A stretch of 64,000 nt of DNA from Bufo bufo (lineage: Eukaryota > Chordata > Amphibia > Anura > Bufonidae). The translations under genes were made by a program, and so were the position numbers. Shown piece after piece: positions 19,310 through 29,905 of the stretch (position 1 is the first letter of the stretch; each line of letters starts with the position of its first letter). The notes under the pieces were generated by a model. The model was not told where the DNA came from. It did no database searches and worked only from the letters and a program-made list of their open reading frames with translations. The DNA is taken from assembly GCF_905171765.1 (NCBI RefSeq), contig NC_053389.1, positions 746,419,146-746,483,145 of the forward strand, written 5' to 3'.

Positions 19310-20605
19310 CATTTCTATTCAACCAAATCTGTACTGATTTAGCTGGTCAAGTTATTTGTAGTGACCGTAAAAGCACACTTTTTTTTCTGGGTTGAAAAAC
19401 CATTCCCAAATTTGCCATTCTCAAAATAACTAGTTTCTGGTATTTGAGGCCTACTTGAAATCTATCCCAAAAAGAATATCTTACATTGAAGGTACTGATA
19501 GTGTCATTCAGAAAAACCTAAGACACACGCTAGCGTGCTGATAGAAGTCTGATTCTGTGATTAAACCTATACCTGTCACACAGCGCAAAAAAAAACAGGC
19601 CTCACATCTCTATTTAACCAAATCTGTACTGTTTTAGCTGGTCAAGTTATTTGTAGTGACCGTAAAAGCACACTTTTTTTTCTGGGTTGAAAAACCATTC
19701 CCAAATTTGCCATTCTCAAAATAACTAGTTTCTGGTATTTGAGGCCTACTTGAAATCTATCCCAAAAAGAATATCTTACATTGAAGGTACTGATAGTGTC
19801 ATTCAGAAAAACCTAAGACACACGCTAGCGTGCTGATAGAAGTCTGATTCTGTGATTAAACCTATACCTGTCACACAGCGCAAAAAAAAACAGGCCTCAC
19901 ATATCTATTTAACCAAATATGTACTGTTTTAGCTGGTCAAGTTATTTGTAGTGACCGTAAAAGCACACTTTTTTTTCTAGGTTGAAAAACCATTCCCAAA
20001 TTTGCCATTCTCAAAATAACTAGTTTCTGGTATTTGAGGCCTACTTGAAATCTATCCCAAAAAGAATATCTTACATTGAAGGTACTGATAGTGTCATTCA
20101 GAAAAACCTAAGACACACGCTAGTGTGCTGATAGAAGTCTGATTCTGTGATTAAACCTATACCTGTCACACAGCGCAAAAAAAAACAGGCCTCACATCTC
20201 TATTTAACCAAATCTGCACTGTTTTAGCTGGTCAAGTTATTTGTAGTGACCGTAAAAGCACACTATTTTTTTCTGGGTTGAAAAACCATTCCCAAATTTG
20301 CCATTCTCAAAATAACTAGTTTCTGGTATTTGAGGCCTACTTGAAATCTATCCCAAAAAGAATATCTTACATTGAAGGTACTGATAGTGTCATTCAGAAA
20401 AACCTAAGACACACGCTAGCGTGCTAATAGAAGTCTGATTCTGTGATTGAACCTATACCTGTCAAACAGCGCAAAAAAAAACAGGCCTCACATCTCTATT
20501 CAACCAAATCTGTACTGTTTTAGCTGGTCAAGTTATTTGTAGTGACCGTAAAAGCACACTTTTTTTTCTGGGTTGAAAAACTATTCCCAAATTTGCCATT
20601 CTCAA
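19310..20605. repeat. ~295-bp tandem repeats of hAT-2, four to five copies
   Basis: Near-identical units with 'ggcctacttgaaatctatcc' and 'ctatacctgtcacacagcg' run up to 20 bases before the transposase start. hAT-2 has slightly more array than hAT-1. Together with the 78-bp units they make a ~1.7-kb leader region between the promoter and the ATG, which could be untranslated or intronic. Confidence 0.9.
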
Positions 20606-20625
20606 AATTGTGGTGAACGGGAACA

Positions 20626-23600
20626 ATGAGGAAAACATCTAATAAGGGACGTGGACATGGTCGTGGTGGTGTTAGTGGACCCTCTGGTGCTGGGAGAGGA
20701 CGTGGCCGTTCTGCCACAGCCACACGTCCTAGTGAACCAACTACCTCAGGTCCCAGTAGCCAGCAGAATTTACAGCGATATTTGGTGGGGCCCAATGCCG
20801 TTCTAAGGATGGTAAGGCCTGAGAAGGTACAGGCATTAGTCAATTGGGTGGCCGACAGTGGATACAGCACGTTCACATTATCTCCCACCCAGTCTTCTGC
20901 AGAAAGCGCACAGATGGCGCATGAAAACCAAGCCCATCGGTCTGTCACATCACCCCCATGCATATCAGGGAAACTGTCTGAGCCTCAAGTTATGCAGCAG
21001 TCTCTTATGCTGTTTGAAGATTCTGCTGCCAGGGTTTCCCAAGGGCATCCACCTATCCCTTCCCCAGGGGTGGAAGAGATAGAATGCACTAACGCACAAC
21101 CACTTATTTTTCCTGATAATGAGGACATGGGAATACCACCTCAGCACGTCTCTGATGATGACGAAACACAGGTGTCAAATGCTGCGTCTTTCTGCAGTGT
21201 GCAGACTGAACAGGAGGTCAGGGATCAAGACTGGGTGAAAGACGATGCAGGGGACGATGAGGTCCTAGACCCCACATGGAATGAAGGTCGTGCCACTGAC
21301 TTTCACAGTTCGGAGGAAGAGGCAGTGGTGAGACCAAGCCAACAGCGTAGCAAAAGAGGGAGCAGTGGGCAAAATCAGAACACCCGCCGCCAAGAGACTC
21401 CGCCTGCTACTGACCGCCGCCATCTGGGACCGAGCACCCTAAAGGCAGCTTCAAGGAGTTCCCTGGCATGGCACTTCTTCAAACAATGTGCTGACGACAA
21501 GACCCGAGTGGTTTGCACGCTGTGCCATCAGAGCCTGCAGCGAGGCATTAACGTTCTGAACCTTAGCACAACCTGCATGACCAGGCACCTGCATGCAAAG
21601 CATGAACTGCAGTGGAGTAAACACCTTAAAAACAAGGAAGTCACTCAGGCTCCCCCCTCGGCCTCTTCTGCTGCTGCCGCCTCGGCCTCTTCTGCTGCTG
21701 CCGCCTCCTCGGCCTCTTCTGCTGCTGCTGCCGCCGCCTCGGCCTCTTCCTCTGCCTCTGGAGGAACGTTGGCACCTGCCGCCCAGCAAACATGGGATGT
21801 ACCACCAACACCACCACCTGCGTCACCAAGCATCTCAACCATGTCACACGGCAGCGTTCAGCTCTCCATCTCACAAACATTTGAGAGAAAGCGTAAATTC
21901 CCACCTAGCCACCCTCGATCCCTGGCCCTAAATGCCAGCATTTCTAAACTACTGGCCTATGAAATGCTGTCATTTAGGCTGGTGGACACACACAGCTTCA
22001 AACAGCTCATGTCACTTGCTGTCCCACAGTATGTTGTTCCCAGCCGCCACTACTTCTCCAAGAGAGCCGTGCCTTCCCTGCACAAACAAGTGTCCGATAA
22101 AATCAAGTGTGCACTGCGCAACGCCATCTGTGGCAAGGTCCACCTAACCACAGATACGTGGACCAGCAAGCACGGCCAGGGACGCTATATCTACCTAACT
22201 GCACACTGGGTAAATGTAGTGGCGGCTGGGCCCCAGGCGGAGAGCTGTTTGGCGCACGTCCTTCCGCCGCCAAGGATCGCAGGGCAACATTCTTTGCCTC
22301 CTGTCTCCTCCTCCTCAGCTTCCTCCTCCTCTTCTTCCACCTGCTCATCCAGTCAGCCACACACCTTCACCACCAACTTCAGCACAGCACGGGGTAAACG
22401 TCAGCAGGCCATTCTGAAACTCATATGTTTGGGGGACAGGCCCCACACCGCACAGGAGTTGTGGCGGGGTATAGAACAACAGACCGACGAGTGGTTGCTG
22501 CCGGTGAGCCTCAAGCCCGGCCTGGTGGTGTGCGATAATGGGCGAAATCTCGTTGCAGCTCTGGGACTAGCCGGTTTGACGCACATCCCTTGCCTGGCGC
22601 ATGTGCTGAATTTGGTGGTGCAGAAGTTCATTCGCAACTACCCCGACATGTCAGAGCTGCTGCATAAAGTGCGGGCCGTCTGTTCGCGCTTCCGGCGTTC
22701 ACACCCTGCCGCCGCTCGCCTGTCTGCGCTACAGCGTAACTTCGGCCTTCCCGCTCACCGCCTCATATGCGACGTACCCACCAGGTGGAACTCCACCTTG
22801 CATATGCTGGACAGACTGTGCGAGCAGCAGCAGGCCATAGTGGAGTTTCAGCTGCAGCACGCACGGGTCAGTCGCACTGCGGATCAGACACACTTCACCA
22901 CCAATGACTGGGCCTCCATGCGAGACCTGTGTGCCCTGTTACGCTGTTTCGAGTACTCCACCAACATGGCCAGTGGCGATGACGCCGTTATCAGCGTTAC
23001 AATACCACTTCTATGTCTCCTTGAGAAAACACTTAGGGCGATGAAGGAAGAGGAGGTGGCCCAGGAGGAAGAGGAGGAAGAGGGGTCATTTTTAGCACTT
23101 TCAGGCCAGTCTCTTCGAAGTGACTCAGAGGGAGGTTTTTTGCAACACCAGAGGCCAGGTACAAATGTGGCCAGACAGGGCCCAATACTGCAGGACGAGG
23201 AGGACGAGGATGAGGAGGAGGTGGAGGAGGATGAAGATGAAGCATGTTCACAGCGGGGTGGCACCCAAAGCAGCTCGGGCCCATCACTGGTGCGTGGCTA
23301 GGGGGAAACACAGGACGATGACGATACGCCTCCCACAGAGGACAGCTTGTCCTTACCTCTGGGCAGCCTGGCACACATGAGCGACGACATGCTGCAGTGC
23401 CTGCGCAACGACAGCAGAGTTGCCCACATTTTAACGTGTGCGGACTACTGGGTTGCCACCCTGCTGGATCCCCGGTACAAAGACAATGTGCCCACCTTAC
23501 TTCCCACACTGGAGCGTGATAGGAAGATGCGCGACTACAAGCGCACGTTGGTAGACGCGCTACTGAGAGCATTCCCAAATGTCACAGGGGAACCAGTGGA

Positions 23601-24069
23601 AGCCCAAGGCGAAGGCAGAGGAGGAGCAAGAGGTCGCCAACGCAGCTGTGTCACGGCCAGCTCCTCTGAGGGCAGGGTTAGCATGGCAGAGATGTGGAAA
23701 AGTTTTGTCACCACGCCACAGCTAACTGCACCACCACCTGATACGGAACGTGTTAGCAGGAGGCAACATTTCACTAACATGGTGGAACAGTACCTGTGCA
23801 CACCCCTCCACGTACTGACTGATGGTTCGGCCCCATTCAACTTCTGGGTTCCCAAATTGTCCACGTGGCCAGAGCTAGCCTTTTATGCCTTGGAGGTGCT
23901 GGCCTGCCCGGCGGCCAGCGTTTTGTCTGAACGTGTATTCAGCACGGCAGGGGCCGTCATTACAGACAAACGCAGCCGCCTGTCTACAGCCAATGTGGAC
24001 AAGCTGACGTTCATAAAAATGAACCAGGCATGGATCCCACAGGACCTGTCCATCCCTTGTGCAGATTAG
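20626..24069 (+). pseudogene. hAT-2 transposase, full length with one nonsense codon
   Basis: One frame runs 1147 codons from ATG 20626 to the stop at 24069, broken only by TAG at 23299-23301 (codon 892, RG*GE), where hAT-1 has TGG. Domains: Arg/Gly-rich N-terminus (residues 8-30, KGRGHGRGG and GRGRGR); BED zinc finger with W282, C297, C300, H321 and H326; an Ala/Ser run (about 345-385); RNase H-like transposase core with D510 (TTDTWTS), D637 (CDNG) and the C656-x2-H659 motif; an acidic segment (about 805-890); and the hATC dimerisation region with E1102 in SVLSERVFSTAG. All three catalytic acids are present. It would excise and reinsert hAT elements. If the TAG is suppressed, or absent in sister copies, the family may be active. 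The start was chosen because homology with hAT-3 begins at residues near 45 and this ATG is the first in frame. Confidence 0.93.
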
Positions 24070-24169
24070 ATAGTAACTACCTCCCCTTAACAATATATTA
24101 TTCTACTCCAGGGCACTTCCTCATTCAATACTATTTTTAATTTAATTTTACCATTATATTGCGGGTCAA

Positions 24170-24989
24170 CCCAAAGTTGAATGAACCTCTCCTCTGTCTG
24201 GGTGCCGGGGCCTAAATGTGTGACAGTGGCCTGTTCCAGTGGTGGGTGACGTGAAGCCTGATTCTCTGCTATGACATGAATACAGATTCTGCGCTGACAT
24301 AAGGCCAGATTCTCTGTTACGGGACCTCTCTCCTCTGCCTGGGTGCCTGGGCCTAAATGTGTGACAGTGGCCTGTTCCAGTGGTGGGTGACGTGAAGCCT
24401 GATTCTCTGCTATGACATGAAGACAGATTCTGCGCTGACATAAGGCCAGATTCTCTGTTACGGGACCTCTCTCCTCTGCCTGGGTGCCTGGGCCTAAATG
24501 TGTGACAGTGGCCTGTTCCAGTGGTGGGTGACGTGAAGCCTGATTCTCTGCTATGACATGAAGACAGAATATGCGCTGACATAAGGCCAGATTCTCTGTT
24601 ACGGGACCTCTTTCCTCTGCCTGGGTGCCTGGGCCTAAATGTGTGACAGTGGCCTGTTCCAGTGGTGGGTGACGTGAAGCCTGATTCTCTGCTATGACAT
24701 GAAGACAGATTCTGCGTTGACATAAGGCCAGATTCTCTGTTACGGGACCTCTCTCCTCTGCCTGGGTGCCTGGGCCTAAATGTTTGACAGTGGCCTGTTC
24801 CAGTGGTGGGTGACGTGAAGCCTGATTCTCTGCTATGACATGAAGACAGATTCTGCGCTGACATAAGGCCAGATTCTCTGTTACGGGACCTCTCTCCTCT
24901 GCCTTGGTGCCTGGGCCTAAATGTTTGACAGTGGCCTGTTCCAGTGGTGGGTGACGTGAAGCCTGATTCTCTGCTATGACATGGAGACA
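24170..24989. repeat. 141-bp satellite of hAT-2, proximal part
   Basis: About six copies of the 141-bp unit seen in hAT-1, in reverse orientation. The array is cut at 24989 by the family-B LTR element and continues at about 34911. Confidence 0.9.
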
Positions 24990-25942
24990 TGTAGTGTACG
25001 GGAGCTGTAATGCCCTTCACTACAGAAGGGTCACTTGTGTGCTGTCGTTTCTCCTTATTTAAGGGAAAGTTGGTATAAGTCATCTTTATAAAATATAATG
25101 TAATGTAATGCTATGTACTTCCCTGTTACTGTAAAATGTGCAAGTACAGGCCTGCTAGGGGTGTCATTTCAGCTCTTAGTCACTAGAGGGAGCTAGGGAG
25201 CCCTAGTTTATATAAGGCCCAGTCAGGGTAAGGAGAGGCAGTCTGGAGTTGGAGTCTAGAGTTAAAGAGTTGGAGTTGGAGTTGGAGATTAGACTATGTC
25301 TGAGTCAAGTCCAGGCCTGAAGCCTGCAGACCAGGAGAGGGTATTGCAGTCCCTGTAACCGGGTTCCAGATCCAAGGAGAAGGTTCCCCTCCTGAGCTAA
25401 TATATGCAGAAGCAGGAACCCCACAGTTAACCAGCCTGAGGAAACTGAGAGAGACAGAGGCAAGTCCAGAAAAGCAAGAGGTACTAAAGACAACAGAGGA
25501 GGTACTTGATAATTATAAAACCAAGGATATACGCCAGAGCTAGGGCATCGGGCCTTGGAGAAGAGTTTCTATGTTCCAGGATCAGTCAGGAATAGAGTGC
25601 AAGCCGCCTGTACTGCAAGTCCTGTGTTTAACACTCTGAAGTCACCTTGCTATATATATTGCCTGCATCAAATGTACTGCAACCAACTGTCTGCAAAGGA
25701 ACTGCGCTTCCATCTATTTCCATGTATGATGACTACTAAAGTTTGAGTTCTGTTTTAACATCACGTGGTTCCTCAGTTATTCCTGCTATCAGCAAACGGC
25801 GTGCCACCGTTTAATTGGCACTGGCTTCACGAACATTACTTATCATCACCTGCCCTTGCAGAGAGTCAGCTGTCTCAGGTTAGTGTCACAATTGCACTAC
25901 AACACCCAGGAACATTTTTAAACCTAACTTGAGTACGCTGCA
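24990..25942 (+). repeat. 5' LTR of the family-B element
   Basis: TGTAGTGTACGGG...GTACGCTGCA. It carries a TATA box (tatataa, 25209-25215), a CTCF-like near-match (tcactagagggagc near 25180-25193), a possible splice donor CAG|GT at 25879-25880, and an internal primer-site-like tggcttcacgaaca at 25822-25835. Confidence 0.9.
25209..25215 (+). promoter_or_regulatory. TATA box of LTR-B
   Basis: TATATAA in 'agtttatataaggcccagtc' would place transcription start near 25240. The same box is at 28830-28836 in the 3' LTR and is conserved in the old solo LTR. Confidence 0.6.
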
Positions 25943-25951
25943 CCTCTCTTT

Positions 25952-25969
25952 TGGCGTCACCAACAGGAT
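25952..25969 (+). promoter_or_regulatory. Primer-binding site, serine-tRNA type (family B)
   Basis: TGGCGTCACCAACAGGAT, one mismatch from the tRNA-Ser(CGA)-type complement. It begins nine bases after the LTR end, an unusually long gap. The bases in the gap are cctctcttt. Confidence 0.65.
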
Positions 25970-26228
25970 ACGCACGCTTTCTAGTGCAAGAAGCGTGAAC
26001 TTTGTGCCTTATACAGTTGCCCTGTGACCAAAGTGACAAATTGCCTGTTTTATTAAAGTGGACTTTGTGGACTGAAAAACATACCAAAAGTGTCCCTAAA
26101 ACCTCCAAAAAGTGCTGTGCAGTGTTGCGCTATCAAGAGGAAGGAAATCGCCACATTGGAGTGTGGTTTTATGGACTTTTTACCATCCAGCTTGCTGTCA
26201 GTGAATATACAGCGTTTCTTGCTAAAAG

Positions 26229-27821
26229 ATGGCCGCTGAGCTTGCTGAATTTACTGCTGCGTCATCTTCATCCCGGAAAGGCGGGAAAAGTTGGCGCCTT
26301 TTTACTGAAAAAGCGGGAAAAGGTTCAAGGTCAGGCGCCACCGCCTGTCTGGACATTTGCATGTCTGCCAGTATGGACTCCGCCTTCCACATACTGGAAT
26401 ACCTGGGGGGCGGCCTCCCAGTGCAATGGGAGGATCTGGCTGAACTTGTTGGCGCCACCCTGTCGCTCTCCAGAGAAGGATCGAGCATGTTGGAGAGTGA
26501 GGACTGCTTTGCTGCGACGTCCGCGCCTGAGTTACCAAAAATGACTGATACCGGTGTAGAGCCAGAGGACGCTCCACCGGCCTACTCTCCGGGACCGGAG
26601 AGACCCGCCTGCCCGCCACCGAGGAAAGAAACAGAGCCCTGCTATGGCTCTTGGAGAGACTTTTTTCAGCCCTCTTTCAAGTGGTCCGCGTTAATGGCAG
26701 AGATTCGGGAGGCCGCTATAAAGAGGAATACCAAAACTAAAATATATTATGAAGAGCTAACCAAGACGATTCATGAGCGGCACACGAGTACCCAACCCCG
26801 CCTGGAAAGGAGGAAGGGGTTGGTGGTGTCCTTTGACAAGGCCCGTGGCTACGGGTTCATACAAGACTACCTAACTGGCAGAGACTTATACGTTAACAGG
26901 AGATCTGTCAAGAGAGATTACCTCCCTTCATATCAGCATAGCCTCCGCGAGGGAGAGGAGGTGGAGTTCACCCCTGCCGAGAGCCTGCGAGGCCCATATG
27001 CAACTGCCTTGACCCGTCCCAAGAGGGAACCGGAGGACTGGGAGGCAGAAGAGGACTATTCTGGCTGCGAGCGGGAACCTGAACGCTCTCCAAAACAACC
27101 AGCCCATCACACGTTCCAGGAGCGGGGCTCTTTCATTGGTCCTAATGTATTCTGGCAGCCAACCGTGTTGGAGAAATGGGTGAGTCCCTATCCGTCCCCC
27201 GAGCTGCCTCGCCGGGAGAAGACCATCCAAGACCTGGAAAATTTAAAAGGACTCCGTGTTACCCTGGAAAATATCCGTAAAGGTCGGAGACCAGATGCGC
27301 CACCGGAGCCTGCAGCGGCCGCGTCCGACACATCGTGTACTGTACCTGCGCCGGCGGCGCCAGCAGAGGACAGCGATTCGGACACTGAGAGTATAGGTGA
27401 CCAGATCGTTCGGCTGGAGGAGAAGTTGCGGGAGCTGCGTAAGATTGCCACCGCCAGGATCCAGACGCCGCCTGAGAAGGACGAGGTAAGGGTGCCTGTC
27501 ACCACCCGTAAACCACCTTCTGCTAACATTGCTCCGTCAAGGTCCCAAAGAAGACCTGCTAATCCTGTGACTTGCTGCACAGAGCCCACCGGACCGCTTG
27601 CGGCGGCGGTATCAAGCCCACCGCAACCTACAATCATTATGCCTGGACCGGTACGGTCCACCAGTGTATTTACCCCTAGGCCTATGGGGCCAATTCTTAT
27701 TAGGGGTCCCTTCACTTTGCAGCTGCCCCCTGACACTGTGATGTGGGCACATCCTCCTGTAGAGGACTACTACAGGCCATATTTGCCAGCAGAGCCGGGT
27801 GATTATGACCGGCCCTTTTGA
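26229..27821 (+). CDS. Element-encoded cold-shock (Y-box type) domain protein, 530 aa
   Basis: The open frame starts at an ATG in good Kozak context (aagATGg) 287 bp after the LTR. Residues 1-190 are of unknown fold, with a PPAY motif at 116-119. A cold-shock domain covers about 195-264: it begins KGLVVSFDKARGYGFIQD (RNP1 GYGFI), has LYVNRRSV at the RNP2 position, and ends with REGEEVEFTP...GPYATALTRP. All 70 residues align without a gap to the vertebrate Y-box domain, including the extra loop missing from bacterial Csp. The Trp of the usual KWF is Ser here. After that come Pro-rich and acidic stretches, a short coiled coil (about 390-412, GDQIVRLEEKLRELRK) and a Pro-rich tail ending DYYRPYLPAEPGDYDRPF. 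Known role of the domain: binding single-stranded RNA or DNA. Inferred role: packaging or protecting element RNA, possibly Gag-like. No zinc knuckle, protease or RT is present. The gene sits alone between LTRs, so it belongs to the element, not the host. Confidence 0.88.
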   Translation: MAAELAEFTAASSSSRKGGKSWRLFTEKAGKGSRSGATACLDICMSASMDSAFHILEYLGGGLPVQWEDLAELVGATLSLSREGSSMLESEDCFAATSAPELPKMTDTGVEPEDAPPAYSPGPERPACPPPRKETEPCYGSWRDFFQPSFKWSALMAEIREAAIKRNTKTKIYYEELTKTIHERHTSTQPRLERRKGLVVSFDKARGYGFIQDYLTGRDLYVNRRSVKRDYLPSYQHSLREGEEVEFTPAESLRGPYATALTRPKREPEDWEAEEDYSGCEREPERSPKQPAHHTFQERGSFIGPNVFWQPTVLEKWVSPYPSPELPRREKTIQDLENLKGLRVTLENIRKGRRPDAPPEPAAAASDTSCTVPAPAAPAEDSDSDTESIGDQIVRLEEKLRELRKIATARIQTPPEKDEVRVPVTTRKPPSANIAPSRSQRRPANPVTCCTEPTGPLAAAVSSPPQPTIIMPGPVRSTSVFTPRPMGPILIRGPFTLQLPPDTVMWAHPPVEDYYRPYLPAEPGDYDRPF

Positions 27822-28610
27822 ATTAGCCTGCTGGGCCTTTGATTTATTTTGCCAAGAGATGATTTTGAAAATTTAACTCTTCCAGGACAGGAGTCCTATG
27901 TTTCTGGTCCTTTGTTGCTGCTGCCAGTTTATCCACGGCTCAGTGGTAGGTGTCACCCACTGAAATAATAGAGTCAACAAAGCCAAGGTTGTTTCCAGGA
28001 CCTCCTGCCTGCTTCTGCTATCACACGCCAAGTTGTGCCTGTTCCTTTGTTGCACCTTTTACCCTTAACCCCCTTTTCAGGTTGATCAGGGGTATTACAG
28101 CACTTGTTTTTAGCTGTCATTTTTATTGTGCAACGGAATTCCAAGGATATGTGCCCAGTGATAGACTCAAAAGTACCTGAGCCTCTGAGATCTTTGTTTT
28201 TAAGGAAATGTGCCCAGAGATGGACTCCACCGCACGAGAGCCTCTGTGATTTATAAGAAAGGTACCTGGGTACGGACTCATATTTGTTCTTTGAGCCTCC
28301 AAGAACTTTTATACTGTTTTATCTTTTATGCTGTTCTATTAAGGACAATTTGCACATATGGACTATCCTGGTAATAATGTTACGCTGTGCCAGGTCAGCG
28401 CCCCAGTTCCATTCACTATCCTGAGAGAAGAGAACGACGCCCCTTATCTCCACACTTCACCTTTGCCAATTGGACCTGATATGAATGTAAATGCAGATGA
28501 ATTACATATATGTATGCCTGCATGTGTCTTTTTTCTGTTTCAGGTAAAGATTCCAGTTGGGCGGGTCCTGATGGAGTACGAGGTCGTACTCAGCTTAAAG
28601 CAGCGGGGTA
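27822..28610 (+). other. 3' non-coding region of element B
   Basis: No gene is recognised. Three degenerate ~57-bp repeats lie at about 28142-28320 (each with 'aagg-a-tgtgcccag-gatrgactc' and 'gagcctc'). A splice-acceptor-like 'ttttttctgtttcag' ends at about 28543, only 68 bp before the 3' LTR. The polypurine tract is weak: 'aaagcagcggggta' directly before the LTR. Confidence 0.5.
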
Positions 28611-29401
28611 TGTAGTGTACGGGAGCTGTAATGCCCTTCACTACAGAAGGGTCACTTGTGTGCTGTCGTTTCTCCTTATTTAAGGGAAAGTTGGTATAAG
28701 TCATCTTTATAAAATATAATGTAATGTAATGCTATGTACTTCCCTGTTACTGTAAAATGTGCAAGTACAGGCCTGCTAGGGGTGTCATTTCAGCTCTTAG
28801 TCACTAGAGGGAGCTAGGGAGCCCTAGTTTATATAAGGCCCAGTCAGGGTAAGGAGAGGCAGTCTGGAGTTGGAGTCTAGAGTTAAAGAGTTGGAGTTGG
28901 AGTTGGAGATTAGACTATGTCTGAGTCAAGTCCAGGCCTGAAGCCTGCAGACCAGGAGAGGGTATTGCAGTCCCTGTAACCGGGTTCCAGATCCAAGGAG
29001 AAGGTTCCCCTCCTGAGCTAATATATGCAGAAGCAGGAACCCCACAGTTAACCAGCCTGAGGAAACTGAGAGAGACAGAGGCAAGTCCAGAAAAGCAAGA
29101 GGTACTAAAGACAACAGAGGAGGTACTTGATAATTATAAAACCAAGGATATACGCCAGAGCTAGGGCATCGGGCCTTGGAGAAGAGTTTCTATGTTCCAG
29201 GATCAGTCAGGAATAGAGTGCAAGCCGCCTGTACTGCAAGTCCTGTGTTTAACACTCTGAAGTCACCTTGCTATATATATTGCCTGCATCAAATGTACTG
29301 CAACCAACTGTCTGCAAAGGAACTGCGCTTCCATCTATTTCCATGTATGATGACTACTAAAGTTTGAGTTCTGTTTTAACATCACGTGGTTCCTCAGTTA
29401 T
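28611..29401 (+). repeat. 3' LTR of element B, first part
   Basis: Identical by eye to the first 791 bases of the 5' LTR. It is cut after ...cctcagttat by the gypsy element, with gttat at 29397-29401 serving as target site. It resumes at 34745. Confidence 0.9.
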
Positions 29402-29892
29402 TGTCATGGTCTTACCTGCTTGCTGCTCTCCTTCGTTTGACATGTGCTGGCGGCCATCTTGGTTTCTGGGTTTCTTGTAGCCTTCCACCCTGCGGCTCCT
29501 CCTTCCCCTGGGAGGAGCTGGATGCCTAGCTCATATATATAGGAGGTCTGTGGCTTCAGTTCCTTGCTTGGTCCTCTTGTGTTCACATGCTTCTAAGACT
29601 GCTGCTGCTTCTGGTTCCTGATCCTGGCTTCGTCTGACTACCCTGCTGGTTCCTGATCCTGGCTTCGTCTGACTACCCTGCTGGTTCCTGATCCTGGCTT
29701 CGTCTGACTACCCTGCTGGTTCCTGATCCTGGCTTCGTCTGACTACCCTTCTGGTTCCTGACCTCTGGCTTCGCAAAGACTCTGCTCGGTTTCACCATCC
29801 GTTTGGACTTTTGCTTTACAGCTTTATTTTTAATAAAGCCTTCTTATTTTCACTTATCTCTTGTTGTACGTCTGGTTCATGGTTCCGTGACA
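29402..29892 (+). repeat. 5' LTR of the gypsy element
   Basis: TGTCATGGTC...TCCGTGACA, 491 bp. TATA at 29534-29541, predicted RNA start near 29566, AATAAA at 29832-29837. The R region contains four 35-bp tandem units (29611-29750) beginning ctggttcctgatcctgg, plus a partial fifth. The 3' LTR has the same four units. Confidence 0.95.
29534..29575 (+). promoter_or_regulatory. Gypsy LTR core promoter and self-primer sequence
   Basis: TATATATA (29534-29541) lies about 32 bases before GCTTGGTCCT (29566-29575). That decamer is the exact reverse complement of the AGGACCAAGC just after the LTR (29895-29904). A transcript starting at or near 29566 could fold back so that its own 5' end acts as primer, as established for Tf1 and proposed for related sushi-type elements. 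Confidence 0.65.
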
Positions 29893-29905
29893 TTAGGACC
29901 AAGCC
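29893..29905 (+). promoter_or_regulatory. Primer-binding site, self-priming type
   Basis: The bases after the LTR, TTAGGACCAAGCC, do not start with TGG and fit no tRNA 3' end I know. Ten of them (29895-29904) are complementary to the predicted RNA 5' end in the LTR. The gag-pol ATG follows immediately at 29906. Confidence 0.65.

Noticed and set aside
25305..25493. Antisense 62-codon frame in LTR-B, repeated at 28926-29114
   Set aside because: Identical because the two LTRs are nearly identical. No evidence of coding.
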